From assembly GCA_025352185.1 (NCBI GenBank), contig JANXTV010000138.1, forward strand, positions 1-8,092: DNA of 8,092 nucleotides, read 5' to 3'. Both the position numbers and the translations under genes were made by a program. Under the pieces are notes generated by a model. The model was not told where the DNA came from. It saw nothing but the letters and a program-made list of their open reading frames with translations, and ran no database searches. This stretch comes from Oligoflexia bacterium. GTDB lineage: Bacteria > Bdellovibrionota > UBA1018. Each line of letters begins with the position of its first letter. Within the stretch, counting starts at the first letter, position 1. Shown here in pieces: positions 1 through 5,822 of this stretch.

Positions 1-282
1 GACTCGATCGTCTCTACCCTCACCGATAACGTCTACGTTTCCTTCGATATCGACGGGCTCGACCCGAAACTTTGTCCTTCGACCGGTACTCCCGTTCCGG
101 GTGGACTTGAGTTTGAGGAAGCGACCTATCTGATCCAGAAAGTCCTCGCACGCGGGAAACGCGTGGTCGGTGCCGACCTCGTCGAAGTCGCGCCTGATCC
201 GAAAGGTGATCCGTGGGATGGGAACGTCGGAGCACGAATGCTCTATGCCCTCACCATCGCCGTGGCACGGTCACTCCGGTAA
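1..282 (+). CDS. Arginase/agmatinase-family ureohydrolase, C-terminal part
   Basis: This is the last 93 codons of a gene that starts left of the window, read in frame 1 and ending at TAA 280-282. Ureohydrolases of this family use a binuclear manganese centre in the cytoplasm to split a guanidino group from arginine, agmatine or a similar compound, releasing urea. What is visible is VSFDIDGLDP (window residues 13-22), whose DxD Asp16 and Asp18 match the family's metal ligands. It is followed by the substrate-loop stretch CPSTGTPVPGG (25-35), then ADLVEVAP (58-65), whose Glu62 matches the conserved active-site glutamate. WDGNVGARMLY, close to the C-terminus, is also typical. The N-terminal half with the first metal-binding histidine is missing, so arginase and agmatinase cannot be told apart. 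It leads an apparent operon, with the methyltransferase gene starting 12 nt later. Confidence 0.88.
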   Translation, partial: DSIVSTLTDNVYVSFDIDGLDPKLCPSTGTPVPGGLEFEEATYLIQKVLARGKRVVGADLVEVAPDPKGDPWDGNVGARMLYALTIAVARSLR

Positions 283-294
283 CACGGGAAAAAA

Positions 295-852
295 ATGCGG
301 CGCCGAAAGAAGAATATCCCCCGAGCCTACGAAATCGAAATGATCTGGAGTAAACGCGCTCCGCTCGGCCCGTATCCGCTCGTCCTCGTGCTCGACCACC
401 TGAAAGCCGGCTTTAACGTCGGAAAAATCGTGAGGACTGCGAACGTGCTCGGCGTGCGTGAAGTTTTTTTCGTCGGCATGGGCCCCTGGGATCCTTCTCT
501 CGCCCGGGGGGCGCTTAAGGCGACTCGCACCCGCGAGATCGCTTCGATGGCCGAAGCCTTAGGGATCCTTCGGTCCGAGGGATATACGTTCTTCGGACTT
601 CATCCGCGCGGCGAAAAACTCCTCGGCGAGCTACCGTTTCCCGAGAAGACGGCGTTTATCCTCGGTCACGAAGAGTTCGGGATGAGTTTCGCTCCCGAGG
701 AAATCCCAAATTTCACCCAGATCCAGATTCCCCAAGTCGGCGTCGTCGAATCCTTAAACGTCTCGGTGGCCGCGTCGATTGCGACCTACGATTACCTCCG
801 GGACCGTAAACTTCTGGGAAAACCCTTACCCAGCGGAGCACCCACCCCATGA
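295..852 (+). CDS. SpoU/TrmH-family RNA 2'-O-methyltransferase
   Basis: The 185-residue product carries all three SpoU-class motifs of the knotted SPOUT fold. Motif 1 is NVGKIVRTAN (residues 41-50, with Asn41 and the catalytic-type Arg47). Motif 2 is ILGHEEFGMS (122-131). Motif 3 runs from IPQVGVVESLNVSVAAS at 145-161. Enzymes of this family transfer methyl from S-adenosylmethionine to a ribose 2'-OH in tRNA or rRNA and act as dimers in the cytoplasm. There is a short basic N-terminus (MRRRKKN) but no large N-terminal RNA-binding domain. The target nucleotide (for example Gm18 of tRNA or a 23S site) cannot be assigned. The ATG lies 12 nt after the ureohydrolase stop, with only a weak GGGAA upstream, and its TGA overlaps the next ATG (ATGA, 849-852). 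That suggests translational coupling with another RNA methyltransferase. Confidence 0.92.
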   Translation: MRRRKKNIPRAYEIEMIWSKRAPLGPYPLVLVLDHLKAGFNVGKIVRTANVLGVREVFFVGMGPWDPSLARGALKATRTREIASMAEALGILRSEGYTFFGLHPRGEKLLGELPFPEKTAFILGHEEFGMSFAPEEIPNFTQIQIPQVGVVESLNVSVAASIATYDYLRDRKLLGKPLPSGAPTP

Positions 853-1865
853 TTATCCCTAAAAAAATTCCAACGACCTCGGGCCGCACGGTCTATACCG
901 TACCCGCCGAAATTCGTGACGAGTTCCTCGCCGAGGCGAAACGCAAGGGAGTTCAGATCCTCGAGGAGGTGGGCGAATTTTACGTCGCGGACACCGGCTC
1001 GGCAGACCTTGTCTGGGCTACGGACGTTTCTTTCCGCGCATTCGTGTTTGAAATTCCCTCAATCGCCCACGGGGCGAAAAATCTCCGCGCCCTCACCGGT
1101 CAGAAAACTTACTGGCAACTCCTCGAGGGGAATCAACACCGACGGGCGACGCTGATCTCGGAAGCTCTCGGCGAGCGCGAAATGGAATCGTTTTCCTACG
1201 CAAAAGTTCCGCTGCCGAAGCGCGGACTCGGAGACGGTACCGGCACGATTAATGCCGCTTTCTTTCTCCTCACGACGAACCTCGGGGTCGCGATGCTTGA
1301 CTCCGTCGCACGCTTTCCGGGTGCGGCGATTCCACTCCGCGAAGAAAAGGTCGGTCCTCCGAGCCGAGCGTACCTAAAACTGTGGGAAGCGTTCGCACGC
1401 ATCGGTGATTACCCCCTTCCGGGAGCTCGGGTCCTGGATCTCGGAAGTTGCCCGGGTGGATGGACGTGGGCACTTGCGAAACTCGGCTGCGAAGTCCTTT
1501 CGATGGACGGTGCACCACTCGAACCCGCGGTCGAAGCGATGCCGGGAGTTACCTTTAAAAAGGGCGATGCCTTTAAACTCACTCCCGCGGAGGCGACTGC
1601 GCATTTCGGCGGAAAACCGATCGACTGGATCTTTTCCGACATGATCTGTGAGCCGGCTCGCCTCGTAACGCTGCTGACGACCTGGATAGAGTCCGGCGTC
1701 TGCGGGAGATTCATTATTTCCGTGAAATTTAAAGGCGAAGCGGACCAAGCGGCAATCGACGCGCTCGCTGCGCTTCCGGGCGGGACCCTCCGCCACCTCC
1801 GGCAAAATAAGCACGAACTGACTTGGATAAAGGTTCCACACGAGTCATCCGTCCCGCATCCGTGA
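849..1865 (+). CDS. RlmM-like FtsJ-fold RNA 2'-O-methyltransferase
   Basis: This is a 338-residue protein whose C-terminal half (about 165-330) looks like the catalytic domain of RlmM, the enzyme that 2'-O-methylates C2498 of 23S rRNA in E. coli (366 residues there). PPSRAYLKL (170-178) supplies Lys177. VLDLGSCPGGWT (195-206) is the S-adenosylmethionine-binding motif I. FSDMICEPA (262-270) supplies Asp264, SVKFK (291-295) Lys293, and KHELTW (321-326) Glu323. Together these form the K-D-K-E tetrad of FtsJ/RrmJ-type ribose methyltransferases. The N-terminal 160 residues are diverged and would correspond to the RNA-binding, THUMP-like part, which I cannot confirm. The start overlaps the preceding SpoU gene by 4 nt; a weak GGAG at 834-837 lies 11 nt upstream. 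Family and catalytic mechanism are well supported; the exact rRNA site is inference. Confidence 0.85.
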   Translation: MIIPKKIPTTSGRTVYTVPAEIRDEFLAEAKRKGVQILEEVGEFYVADTGSADLVWATDVSFRAFVFEIPSIAHGAKNLRALTGQKTYWQLLEGNQHRRATLISEALGEREMESFSYAKVPLPKRGLGDGTGTINAAFFLLTTNLGVAMLDSVARFPGAAIPLREEKVGPPSRAYLKLWEAFARIGDYPLPGARVLDLGSCPGGWTWALAKLGCEVLSMDGAPLEPAVEAMPGVTFKKGDAFKLTPAEATAHFGGKPIDWIFSDMICEPARLVTLLTTWIESGVCGRFIISVKFKGEADQAAIDALAALPGGTLRHLRQNKHELTWIKVPHESSVPHP

Positions 1866-1883
1866 GGACCCGAATCCCTCGGT

Positions 1884-1942
1884 GAAAAGAAAAAACCTCC
1901 TCATTCCGCCCCGAGGGGCAAGCATGAGGAGGTCCTCTTTTC
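1884..1942. terminator. Bidirectional intrinsic terminator between convergent genes
   Basis: A 10-bp perfect stem ACCTCCTCAT (1895-1904) pairs with ATGAGGAGGT (1924-1933). Inside is a second stem, GCCC 1908-1911 with GGGC 1916-1919 and a 4-nt loop. Outside, GAAAAGA (1884-1890) pairs with TCTTTTC (1936-1942). The A-rich left flank becomes a T-tract on the minus strand, and CTCTTTTC follows on the plus strand. It lies 18 nt after the methyltransferase stop and 13 nt after the stop of the convergent minus-strand gene, so it can serve both. The minus-strand T-run is the stronger of the two. Confidence 0.85.
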
Positions 1943-1955
1943 TGCTTAAGGAAAC

Positions 1956-2480
1956 TTAGTAGCGCGTGCGGGTGCTGGTATCGATGGTCTCCGAACCTAT
2001 TTCCGTCTTGATGACTTCGCCGCAGGATTTGCTGTAAACGCCGTTCCCGAGGTAGTTGCTGACGACTTTAGCCAGGAACGTCTTTTCCGACTTCTGCTCG
2101 ACACCGGTGAAAGACGAGATCATCGTTTCGCGAATGATGTAGGTCGTGGAAAGAATCCCTTTTGCATCGCGGTCTTGTTCTTTTAATTTAATTTTTACGA
2201 AGGACGAGGCGTCGACCATCTGGAGTCCGGCGTTCAGAACGATTTCATCGCCCTTTTCGATTTTAATCGAGTCGCGAACTGCGACTTTAAATTTCGGAGT
2301 ACTTTCGGCGTTCGCGTTTTGGTTATCGTTTGCTTTGATCGTCGTCACGCGGCGGGTAATCACGCCATTCGAGTCGAGCGAAACGTCATTCACTTTCAGG
2401 GAGCTATCCGGACAAGCAACCGAGCTATTCATGGTGAGAACAGCGACGGCGAACGAAACAGCGGTAACGAAAGACTTCAT
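1956..2480 (-). CDS. Small exported protein of unknown function
   Basis: I do not recognise the family. The 174-residue product begins MKSFVTAVSFAVAVLTMNSS, a Sec-type signal peptide with one lysine and a hydrophobic core. It is probably cleaved near VA|C at 21-23. Cys23 right after that site raises the question of a lipoprotein, but SVAC lacks the leucine usual three residues before the cysteine. The mature part is polar and strand-rich (KFKVAVRDSIKIEKGDEIVL, 63-82). It has only one further cysteine, Cys153 in KSCGEV, so Cys23-Cys153 could form a disulfide. The gene is monocistronic: convergent with the methyltransferase operon and separated by about 200 nt from the next minus-strand gene. 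The start is fixed by a strong GAGGAGG 6 nt upstream and by the signal peptide. Export is well supported; the function is unknown. Confidence 0.75.
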   Translation of the reverse strand: MKSFVTAVSFAVAVLTMNSSVACPDSSLKVNDVSLDSNGVITRRVTTIKANDNQNANAESTPKFKVAVRDSIKIEKGDEIVLNAGLQMVDASSFVKIKLKEQDRDAKGILSTTYIIRETMISSFTGVEQKSEKTFLAKVVSNYLGNGVYSKSCGEVIKTEIGSETIDTSTRTRY

Positions 2481-2486
2481 GGGGAT

Positions 2487-2493
2487 CCTCCTC
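2487..2493 (-). promoter_or_regulatory. Strong ribosome binding site of the small exported protein
   Basis: On the minus strand GAGGAGG occupies 2493-2487, 6 nt before the ATG at 2480. It is the best Shine-Dalgarno match in the window and settles the start. No convincing -10 box was seen upstream. A TTGACC element (2551-2546, minus) resembles a -35 box but has no partner at the right distance. Confidence 0.8.
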
Positions 2494-2615
2494 GGGAAAT
2501 AAAATGATTTCTGAACCTCGGTTTTTGCCAGGCGAAGGGGGCCAAGGTCAAGACTGCCTTTCCTCGATCGGTGACACTCGCGCGGGAGAATGTCAGCGGC
2601 TACTCCGCCCGATAC

Positions 2616-2646
2616 GCGCAGCCCGGGCAGGTCTCCGGGCTAGCGC
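2616..2646 (-). other. GC-rich hairpin in the gap 2481-2684
   Basis: AGCCCGG (2620-2626) pairs with CCGGGCT (2635-2641) across an 8-nt loop. The stem is extended by GCGC 2616-2619 with GCGC 2643-2646 around one bulged A (2642). It starts 39 nt after the stop of the secreted-protein gene on the minus strand and has no T-tract, so it could be a factor-dependent stop signal, a 3' end stabiliser, or a leader structure of the gene at 1956-2480. I see nothing else firm in this 204-nt gap. Confidence 0.4.
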
Positions 2647-2684
2647 GGCGCAGCGTGACCGAGCTGTTCGAGTCTGGGGAGCAC

Positions 2685-3719
2685 TTATTCCTTAGGAAAA
2701 CGGGGGTCCAGGGAGCGGAAATAAAGGCGATTCGGCTTAGTCATTACCGCGGACTCGAACCGAAGCCACGCCGGACCATTCTCGGCGTCCTCCATGACTA
2801 CGCAGTGATTCTTTTCGTTCGTACTCTCCCAGTGCGTATAGCTATCATCAAGTCGGGGTGAAAATAGCGTTTCCGCTTTTTCAAGCGTGGTGAGCATCGT
2901 GAAGACCGGAGTTTCACAGCGCGTGTTCGGCGTCCGCCGGACGAAGGACTCCCACTTCCCTTCCATGATTCGATAACCGAGGTCGATCTCGCAACGTCCG
3001 ATCCCGATCATCCGGGCCCGGTAATGTCCCGGTCTCGGATAATGGAACGTATAGGGCCAAACGAGGTCCTCGATCTTTTCCGAGTTCCAGTGACTCGAAA
3101 TCATCTCGCCCACAATTCTCCGGGAAAATACGGAATTCATAACCCCCGCTCCTTCGGGATTAAATCCTCGGTCGAGGGAATAAGCCGCTTCGTGGAGGCG
3201 CAAGACGGCCCGATTTAAAGGATCGAGGGCTTCGTAAATTTCGGAATCATACAGGATAACCTCATCGGAATCGCGGTAAGACGCGAGCTGCTCAAAGTCG
3301 CAGCCATCGAGCGAGATCGAGGGGAAAGCATCATCGATTCGGTTCAGTCGGACCCCTCTCGAGAGCGGGCGATAGAGCGGAGCGAGTCGCTTTAACTCGG
3401 CACCGAGCCTAAGCGGATAAAGCATCCGCGCGCCGAATGTTTTCTGAAGTTGGGCGACGAGGGTCCCGAGGTACTCCTCCACGTCGTCGACTTTCGCCGG
3501 CTGGATTCCGAGAATCTCACGCGCTTCAAATAGATCGAGAATTTCCGCGCGGGTAATCTTTTTATCGGCGTTTCGGCAAACCAGTGCGCTCCCCCCGTGA
3601 CTCGAGCCTCCAGTTAGCGCGACTGACGGAGCGGCGACGGAGATACTCGGGACGGTTGCAGCCGTGAGGAGGAACACGCCGAACAGAAGGGCAGAGACCA
3701 CACGCAGATTCTTTTTCAT
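2685..3719 (-). CDS. Secreted protein with GGSALVCR and LHEAAY-SRR motifs, partner of the TIGR02147 regulator
   Basis: The 344-residue product has a clear Sec signal peptide (MKKNLRVVSALLFGVFLLTA, then a likely cleavage near SVAA|P at 27-31). A Gly/Ser-rich stretch follows, then GGSALVCR (42-49) leading into an ITRAEILDLFEAREI helix (55-69). A second block is LNRAVLRLHEAAYSLDRG (168-185) followed by VFSRRIVGEMIS (197-208). I have met this GG-x-VCR/LHEA/SRR layout in unassigned exported proteins of Bdellovibrio relatives; no function is established to my knowledge. His176 and Glu177 are suggestive, but there is no HExxH zinc site. Five cysteines (48, 140, 243, 268, 306) fit an oxidised periplasmic or extracellular location. 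The ATG overlaps the regulator's TGA (ATGA, 3716-3719), with GAGG a few nt upstream, so the two are co-translated. Confidence 0.8.
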   Translation of the reverse strand: MKKNLRVVSALLFGVFLLTAATVPSISVAAPSVALTGGSSHGGSALVCRNADKKITRAEILDLFEAREILGIQPAKVDDVEEYLGTLVAQLQKTFGARMLYPLRLGAELKRLAPLYRPLSRGVRLNRIDDAFPSISLDGCDFEQLASYRDSDEVILYDSEIYEALDPLNRAVLRLHEAAYSLDRGFNPEGAGVMNSVFSRRIVGEMISSHWNSEKIEDLVWPYTFHYPRPGHYRARMIGIGRCEIDLGYRIMEGKWESFVRRTPNTRCETPVFTMLTTLEKAETLFSPRLDDSYTHWESTNEKNHCVVMEDAENGPAWLRFESAVMTKPNRLYFRSLDPRFPKE

Positions 3720-4465
3720 TTTTTACCTCGAGATTTCGTAACGGGATAATAGGTCGTCGCTAGATGGTAGACGCAGTCGGCCTTCCCACGTTTTTCGATC
3801 CAGTCATTTAAACCACGGTGGAACTTCCGAATTTTTTCACGAATTTCTGGAAGATCCGACTTTCGCGCGGCGATCGTCAGCGCACATTGTTCGCGCTCCT
3901 CGTAGGGCGTCCCCTCGAGAGCCTCGTGTCCCATCGAAAGCATCTGGTGCTGCATCGAACGGAAGGCCGAGTTCGAAAAGGGATGATGCTGGGTCGTCAG
4001 GTGCGGAGTCGTTCGCTTTAACCCTCCCCCCTCGTCGCGGATAAAAATCCCGAGACGGATGAGGCGCTCCACGGCCGACTTAGCTTCGCTTCTGGAAATT
4101 CCGAGGTGTGCACTTATCCAGGGATAGGCAGGATTAAAATCTTCTACCATGATCAGCTCGAAGAGCGCGTAGTGATACCAGTCGGCGATGAGTTTAAATT
4201 CGTCCTCGCGCAGCTGAAGATCCTGCGGCGTGAGTTTCGTCTCTTTCGTGAGCTCGATCCAGCTTACGAGCTCTCCTCCCCGAATCCCGAGACGCCCACC
4301 CACCTTTTCGATCAGGGCCGGCGTGAGGGCACGTTTACCCCGAATAATTTGCGAGAGCGAAGAAGGATCTAAATTCAGATATTTCGCAAACGCCCGGAGC
4401 GAATAGCGCGGATTAGCCTGCTGACGGCGCCGTAATTCGCGGTGAAGGAGGTCTGAAAAGTCCAT
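3716..4465 (-). CDS. TIGR02147-family DNA-binding regulator
   Basis: This 249-residue protein has the layout of the TIGR02147 family, uncharacterised HTH-type proteins expanded in Fibrobacter and found in Bdellovibrio relatives. The N-terminal part, YSLRAFAKYL through LSQIIRGKRALTPALIEK (21-54), is an XRE-like helix-turn-helix. The family's WYHYALFEL signature is at 97-105. A second winged-helix-like part, AYPWISAHLGISRSEAKSAV (113-132), precedes LIRLGIFIRDEGG (135-147). A helical C-terminal region ends in the typical VYHLATTYYPVTK (232-244). There is no signal peptide, so it acts in the cytoplasm. It begins the unit whose second gene is a secreted protein. Two palindromes lie 13-66 nt upstream of its start, consistent with autoregulation. 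The start is odd: GAGGG abuts the ATG with no spacer, but no other in-frame start was found upstream. Family assignment is firm; target genes are inference. Confidence 0.88.
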   Translation of the reverse strand: MDFSDLLHRELRRRQQANPRYSLRAFAKYLNLDPSSLSQIIRGKRALTPALIEKVGGRLGIRGGELVSWIELTKETKLTPQDLQLREDEFKLIADWYHYALFELIMVEDFNPAYPWISAHLGISRSEAKSAVERLIRLGIFIRDEGGGLKRTTPHLTTQHHPFSNSAFRSMQHQMLSMGHEALEGTPYEEREQCALTIAARKSDLPEIREKIRKFHRGLNDWIEKRGKADCVYHLATTYYPVTKSRGKK

Positions 4466-4478
4466 CCCTCGGGCATAA

Positions 4479-4491
4479 CCACAATCTGTGG
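4479..4491. promoter_or_regulatory. Operator-like palindrome 1
   Basis: CCACA-ATC-TGTGG is a perfect 5-3-5 inverted repeat centred at 4485, about 13 nt upstream of the regulator's start codon. The same half-sites recur at 4519-4531, and both copies are followed by CA. A dimeric regulator such as the adjacent TIGR02147 protein could bind here, but that link is inference. Confidence 0.6.
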
Positions 4492-4501
4492 CAGCGTAAA
4501 G

Positions 4502-4514
4502 CGTTTAGGAAACG
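4502..4514. promoter_or_regulatory. Third inverted repeat between the operators
   Basis: CGTTT-AGG-AAACG is a perfect 13-bp inverted repeat centred at 4508, with the same 5-3-5 geometry as its two neighbours but a different half-site. It may be chance, a second protein's site, or part of the promoter. Confidence 0.35.
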
Positions 4515-4518
4515 ATAC

Positions 4519-4531
4519 CCACAAACTGTGG
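4519..4531. promoter_or_regulatory. Operator-like palindrome 2
   Basis: CCACA-AAC-TGTGG is a perfect 5-3-5 inverted repeat centred at 4525, exactly 40 bp (about four helical turns) from palindrome 1 and differing from it only in one central base. It lies in the divergent gap, 53 nt from the regulator's start and 165 nt from the divergent secreted-protein start. The repeated copy with conserved flanking CA argues for a real binding site. Confidence 0.6.
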
Positions 4532-4622
4532 CAACTCCCCCTCTCCCACGGTTTCGCGCGGCGGGCGGCGCGGCAGACTTCCCGAATTCCCGATTCTGTT
4601 GCTAGAAAAAAGGAATGCCCGC

Positions 4623-4656
4623 CGACGCGAAATGCATTTTCGAAAATAATGCGTCG
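4623..4656 (+). other. Imperfect inverted repeat upstream of the divergent secreted-protein gene
   Basis: CGACGC (4623-4628) can pair with GCGTCG (4651-4656). Inside lies the 12-bp palindrome ATTTTCGAAAAT (4636-4647). It sits 40 nt before the ATG at 4697 and could be a leader hairpin or a regulator site. The rest of the 4532-4696 gap is GC-rich, with no promoter I would defend. Confidence 0.35.
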
Positions 4657-4684
4657 CGGGATGATTGAAACCGTCCTTAAAAAT

Positions 4685-4690
4685 AGGGGA
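4685..4690 (+). promoter_or_regulatory. Ribosome binding site that fixes the start at 4697
   Basis: AGGGGA ends 6 nt before the ATG at 4697. An in-frame ATG at 4649 would add 16 residues and put a charged stretch before the signal peptide. It lacks a comparable site and falls inside the inverted repeat, so 4697 is preferred. Confidence 0.7.
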
Positions 4691-4696
4691 AATAAA

Positions 4697-5440
4697 ATGA
4701 AAACGTCCATAAAAGTAGCTACCCTCCTTCCGAGTCTAATTCTCATAGGTATCGCCTTCGCGAACTCCGGAATCGCCCACGCGGAAGAATCGGAAGCGAC
4801 GGAAGCGAACTGTCCGATGTGCGTTCCCGAACCGCCGGCTTCGAACGACCCGTTCCTAGAAGAATCCTGCGTCGGCCCGACCCTCGGTTCGGGCGAAGCC
4901 GCGAAACTCTTCTGCCAAGGCGCTCCTTCCGCGAACCTTGGTCGTTATACGATCGTGATGCGTAAACAGGAATGCAACACCTACACGGGGTGCGGTCCGT
5001 GGATGTACATCGCGCCGGAAGCGAATCTCTCGGTGCGCTTCGATAACGGAAGCGGCGGCAACGGTACGTACGTTCCGGCGGGATTCGGCGGAATGCTTTC
5101 CGTCGGAACGGTCACCAGCGGAATCCAGGTCCACTTCACAAACGACGCGCTCGGTAGCTTCACGTCTTCGGTCGAGACCGGCGTTCTCCCGAGCACGACG
5201 TTTAATGGAAGAGTCTCGGGCTATCAGAATAAACCGTCGAACTACACCTTCGGTCCGAACTACGGTTCCGTTTCGGGCGATTCTTCCCAAGACCGGGTCT
5301 ATGACACGCGCTACTACGAACGAAATGACGTGGTCCAACTCTCCCGGAACTGTGCCCGGTTCACTCAGGAAGTGAATACCTCGGCCGACTCCCGCGCGAG
5401 CTGGCGCCGGTACCAAATGGGTGCCCTGGTTCGCTATTAA
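4697..5440 (+). CDS. Cysteine-rich exported protein of unknown function
   Basis: I do not recognise the family. The 247-residue product starts MKTSIKVATLLPSLILIGIA, a Sec signal peptide ending near AHA|EE (27-31). Just after it comes an acidic linker with a CPMC motif (39-42). Cysteines follow at 58, 73, 93, 99 and 219, seven in all, which points to disulfides outside the cytoplasm. The middle (about 105-200) is rich in Gly, Ser, Thr, Asn and Tyr, with short alternating strands such as LSVRFDNGSGGNGTYV (111-126), suggesting a beta-sandwich or surface-type domain. The C-terminus is basic and aromatic (WRRYQMGALVRY). CPMC resembles a redox CxxC, but there is no thioredoxin fold context. It is divergent from the regulator unit, and its stop lies 26 nt before ssrA with no terminator between. 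Confidence 0.75.
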   Translation: MKTSIKVATLLPSLILIGIAFANSGIAHAEESEATEANCPMCVPEPPASNDPFLEESCVGPTLGSGEAAKLFCQGAPSANLGRYTIVMRKQECNTYTGCGPWMYIAPEANLSVRFDNGSGGNGTYVPAGFGGMLSVGTVTSGIQVHFTNDALGSFTSSVETGVLPSTTFNGRVSGYQNKPSNYTFGPNYGSVSGDSSQDRVYDTRYYERNDVVQLSRNCARFTQEVNTSADSRASWRRYQMGALVRY

Positions 5441-5449
5441 TCCGGATTA
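5438..5449. repeat. 12-bp perfect palindrome at the stop codon before ssrA
   Basis: TAATCCGGATTA overlaps the TAA of the exported-protein gene and ends 17 nt before the tmRNA 5' end, in the place where the ssrA promoter is expected. TATGGT (5448-5453) is a possible -10 box 13 nt before the RNA start; no good -35 box was found at the usual distance. Confidence 0.4.
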
Positions 5450-5466
5450 TGGTAAGCTAGCGACTC

Positions 5467-5816
5467 GGGGACGTAATGGCTTCGACAGAGGTGTTGAAAC
5501 CTCAGAGGCATGTCGTGGCGCCGGCGGCCACGTAAAAACCGGCAAATTGTATTTGGCAACGAATACGCACTCGCAGCTTAACTAATACTTAAGCTACGCG
5601 TTCTACCCCGATTCTCCCGCGGTCGGGGATAGAACGTCATTTAGTGGGATAGCCCGTTACATCTCGCAGGTGGGTAACGGTCGAAAATAAAGTCTGCGAG
5701 GGACACAGGAAGTCGGCGACAGGACGCCCCGTGTTCAACTTAAATCTGACGCTAAACATGTAGAATCTGTGGCGGATCGCTTTTGGACGAGGGTTCGATT
5801 CCCTCCGTCTCCACCA
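5467..5816 (+). ncRNA. ssrA: tmRNA (transfer-messenger RNA)
   Basis: This is a complete one-piece tmRNA of 350 nt that rescues ribosomes stalled on broken mRNAs and tags the nascent chain for proteolysis. The 5' end GGGGACG (5467-5473) pairs with CGTCTCC (5806-5812) to form the 7-bp acceptor stem with one G-U pair. The T arm GAGGG-TTCGATT-CCCTC lies just before it, and CCA is encoded at 5814-5816. The 5' GGCTTCGAC element is typical. The tag frame is at 5555-5581. AGCTTAA (5575-5581), containing the tag stop, pairs with TTAAGCT (5589-5595). A long helix with one bulge, 5599-5611 with 5623-5636, fits a pseudoknot stem. It follows the secreted-protein gene by 26 nt and ends at a strong terminator. 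Confidence 0.98.
5555..5581 (+). other. tmRNA tag reading frame
   Basis: Codons GGC AAC GAA TAC GCA CTC GCA GCT TAA give GNEYALAA. With the alanine carried by the charged tmRNA the tag would be AGNEYALAA, two residues shorter than the E. coli tag AANDENYALAA. GGC is chosen as the resume codon because an A sits four bases before it, as in E. coli tmRNA, and the homologous region aligns there. The terminal LAA is the degradation signal read by ClpXP in other bacteria. Confidence 0.85.
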
Positions 5817-5822
5817 AATTTG

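Noticed and set aside
1374..1841. Long minus-strand open frame opposite the RlmM-like gene
   Set aside because: The plus strand encodes a protein with complete catalytic motifs here. The antisense product shows no family features and is a GC-driven shadow.
1956..2480. Lipoprotein call for the small exported protein based on Cys23
   Set aside because: The sequence SVAC lacks the leucine or similar residue usual at the -3 position of a lipobox, so ordinary signal peptidase cleavage is as likely.
2571..2861. Plus-strand open frame across the gap after the small exported protein gene
   Set aside because: It runs into the antisense of the secreted-protein gene, has no ribosome binding site and no recognisable protein features.
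4856..5416. 186-codon minus-strand open frame opposite the cysteine-rich exported protein
   Set aside because: Arginine-rich, low-complexity product without a ribosome site. The plus strand has a signal peptide and a good ribosome site.
5763..5772. AATCTGTGGC inside ssrA matches the right half of the CCACA-N3-TGTGG palindrome
   Set aside because: The left half-site is absent and the bases belong to the structured tmRNA, so the match is most likely chance.
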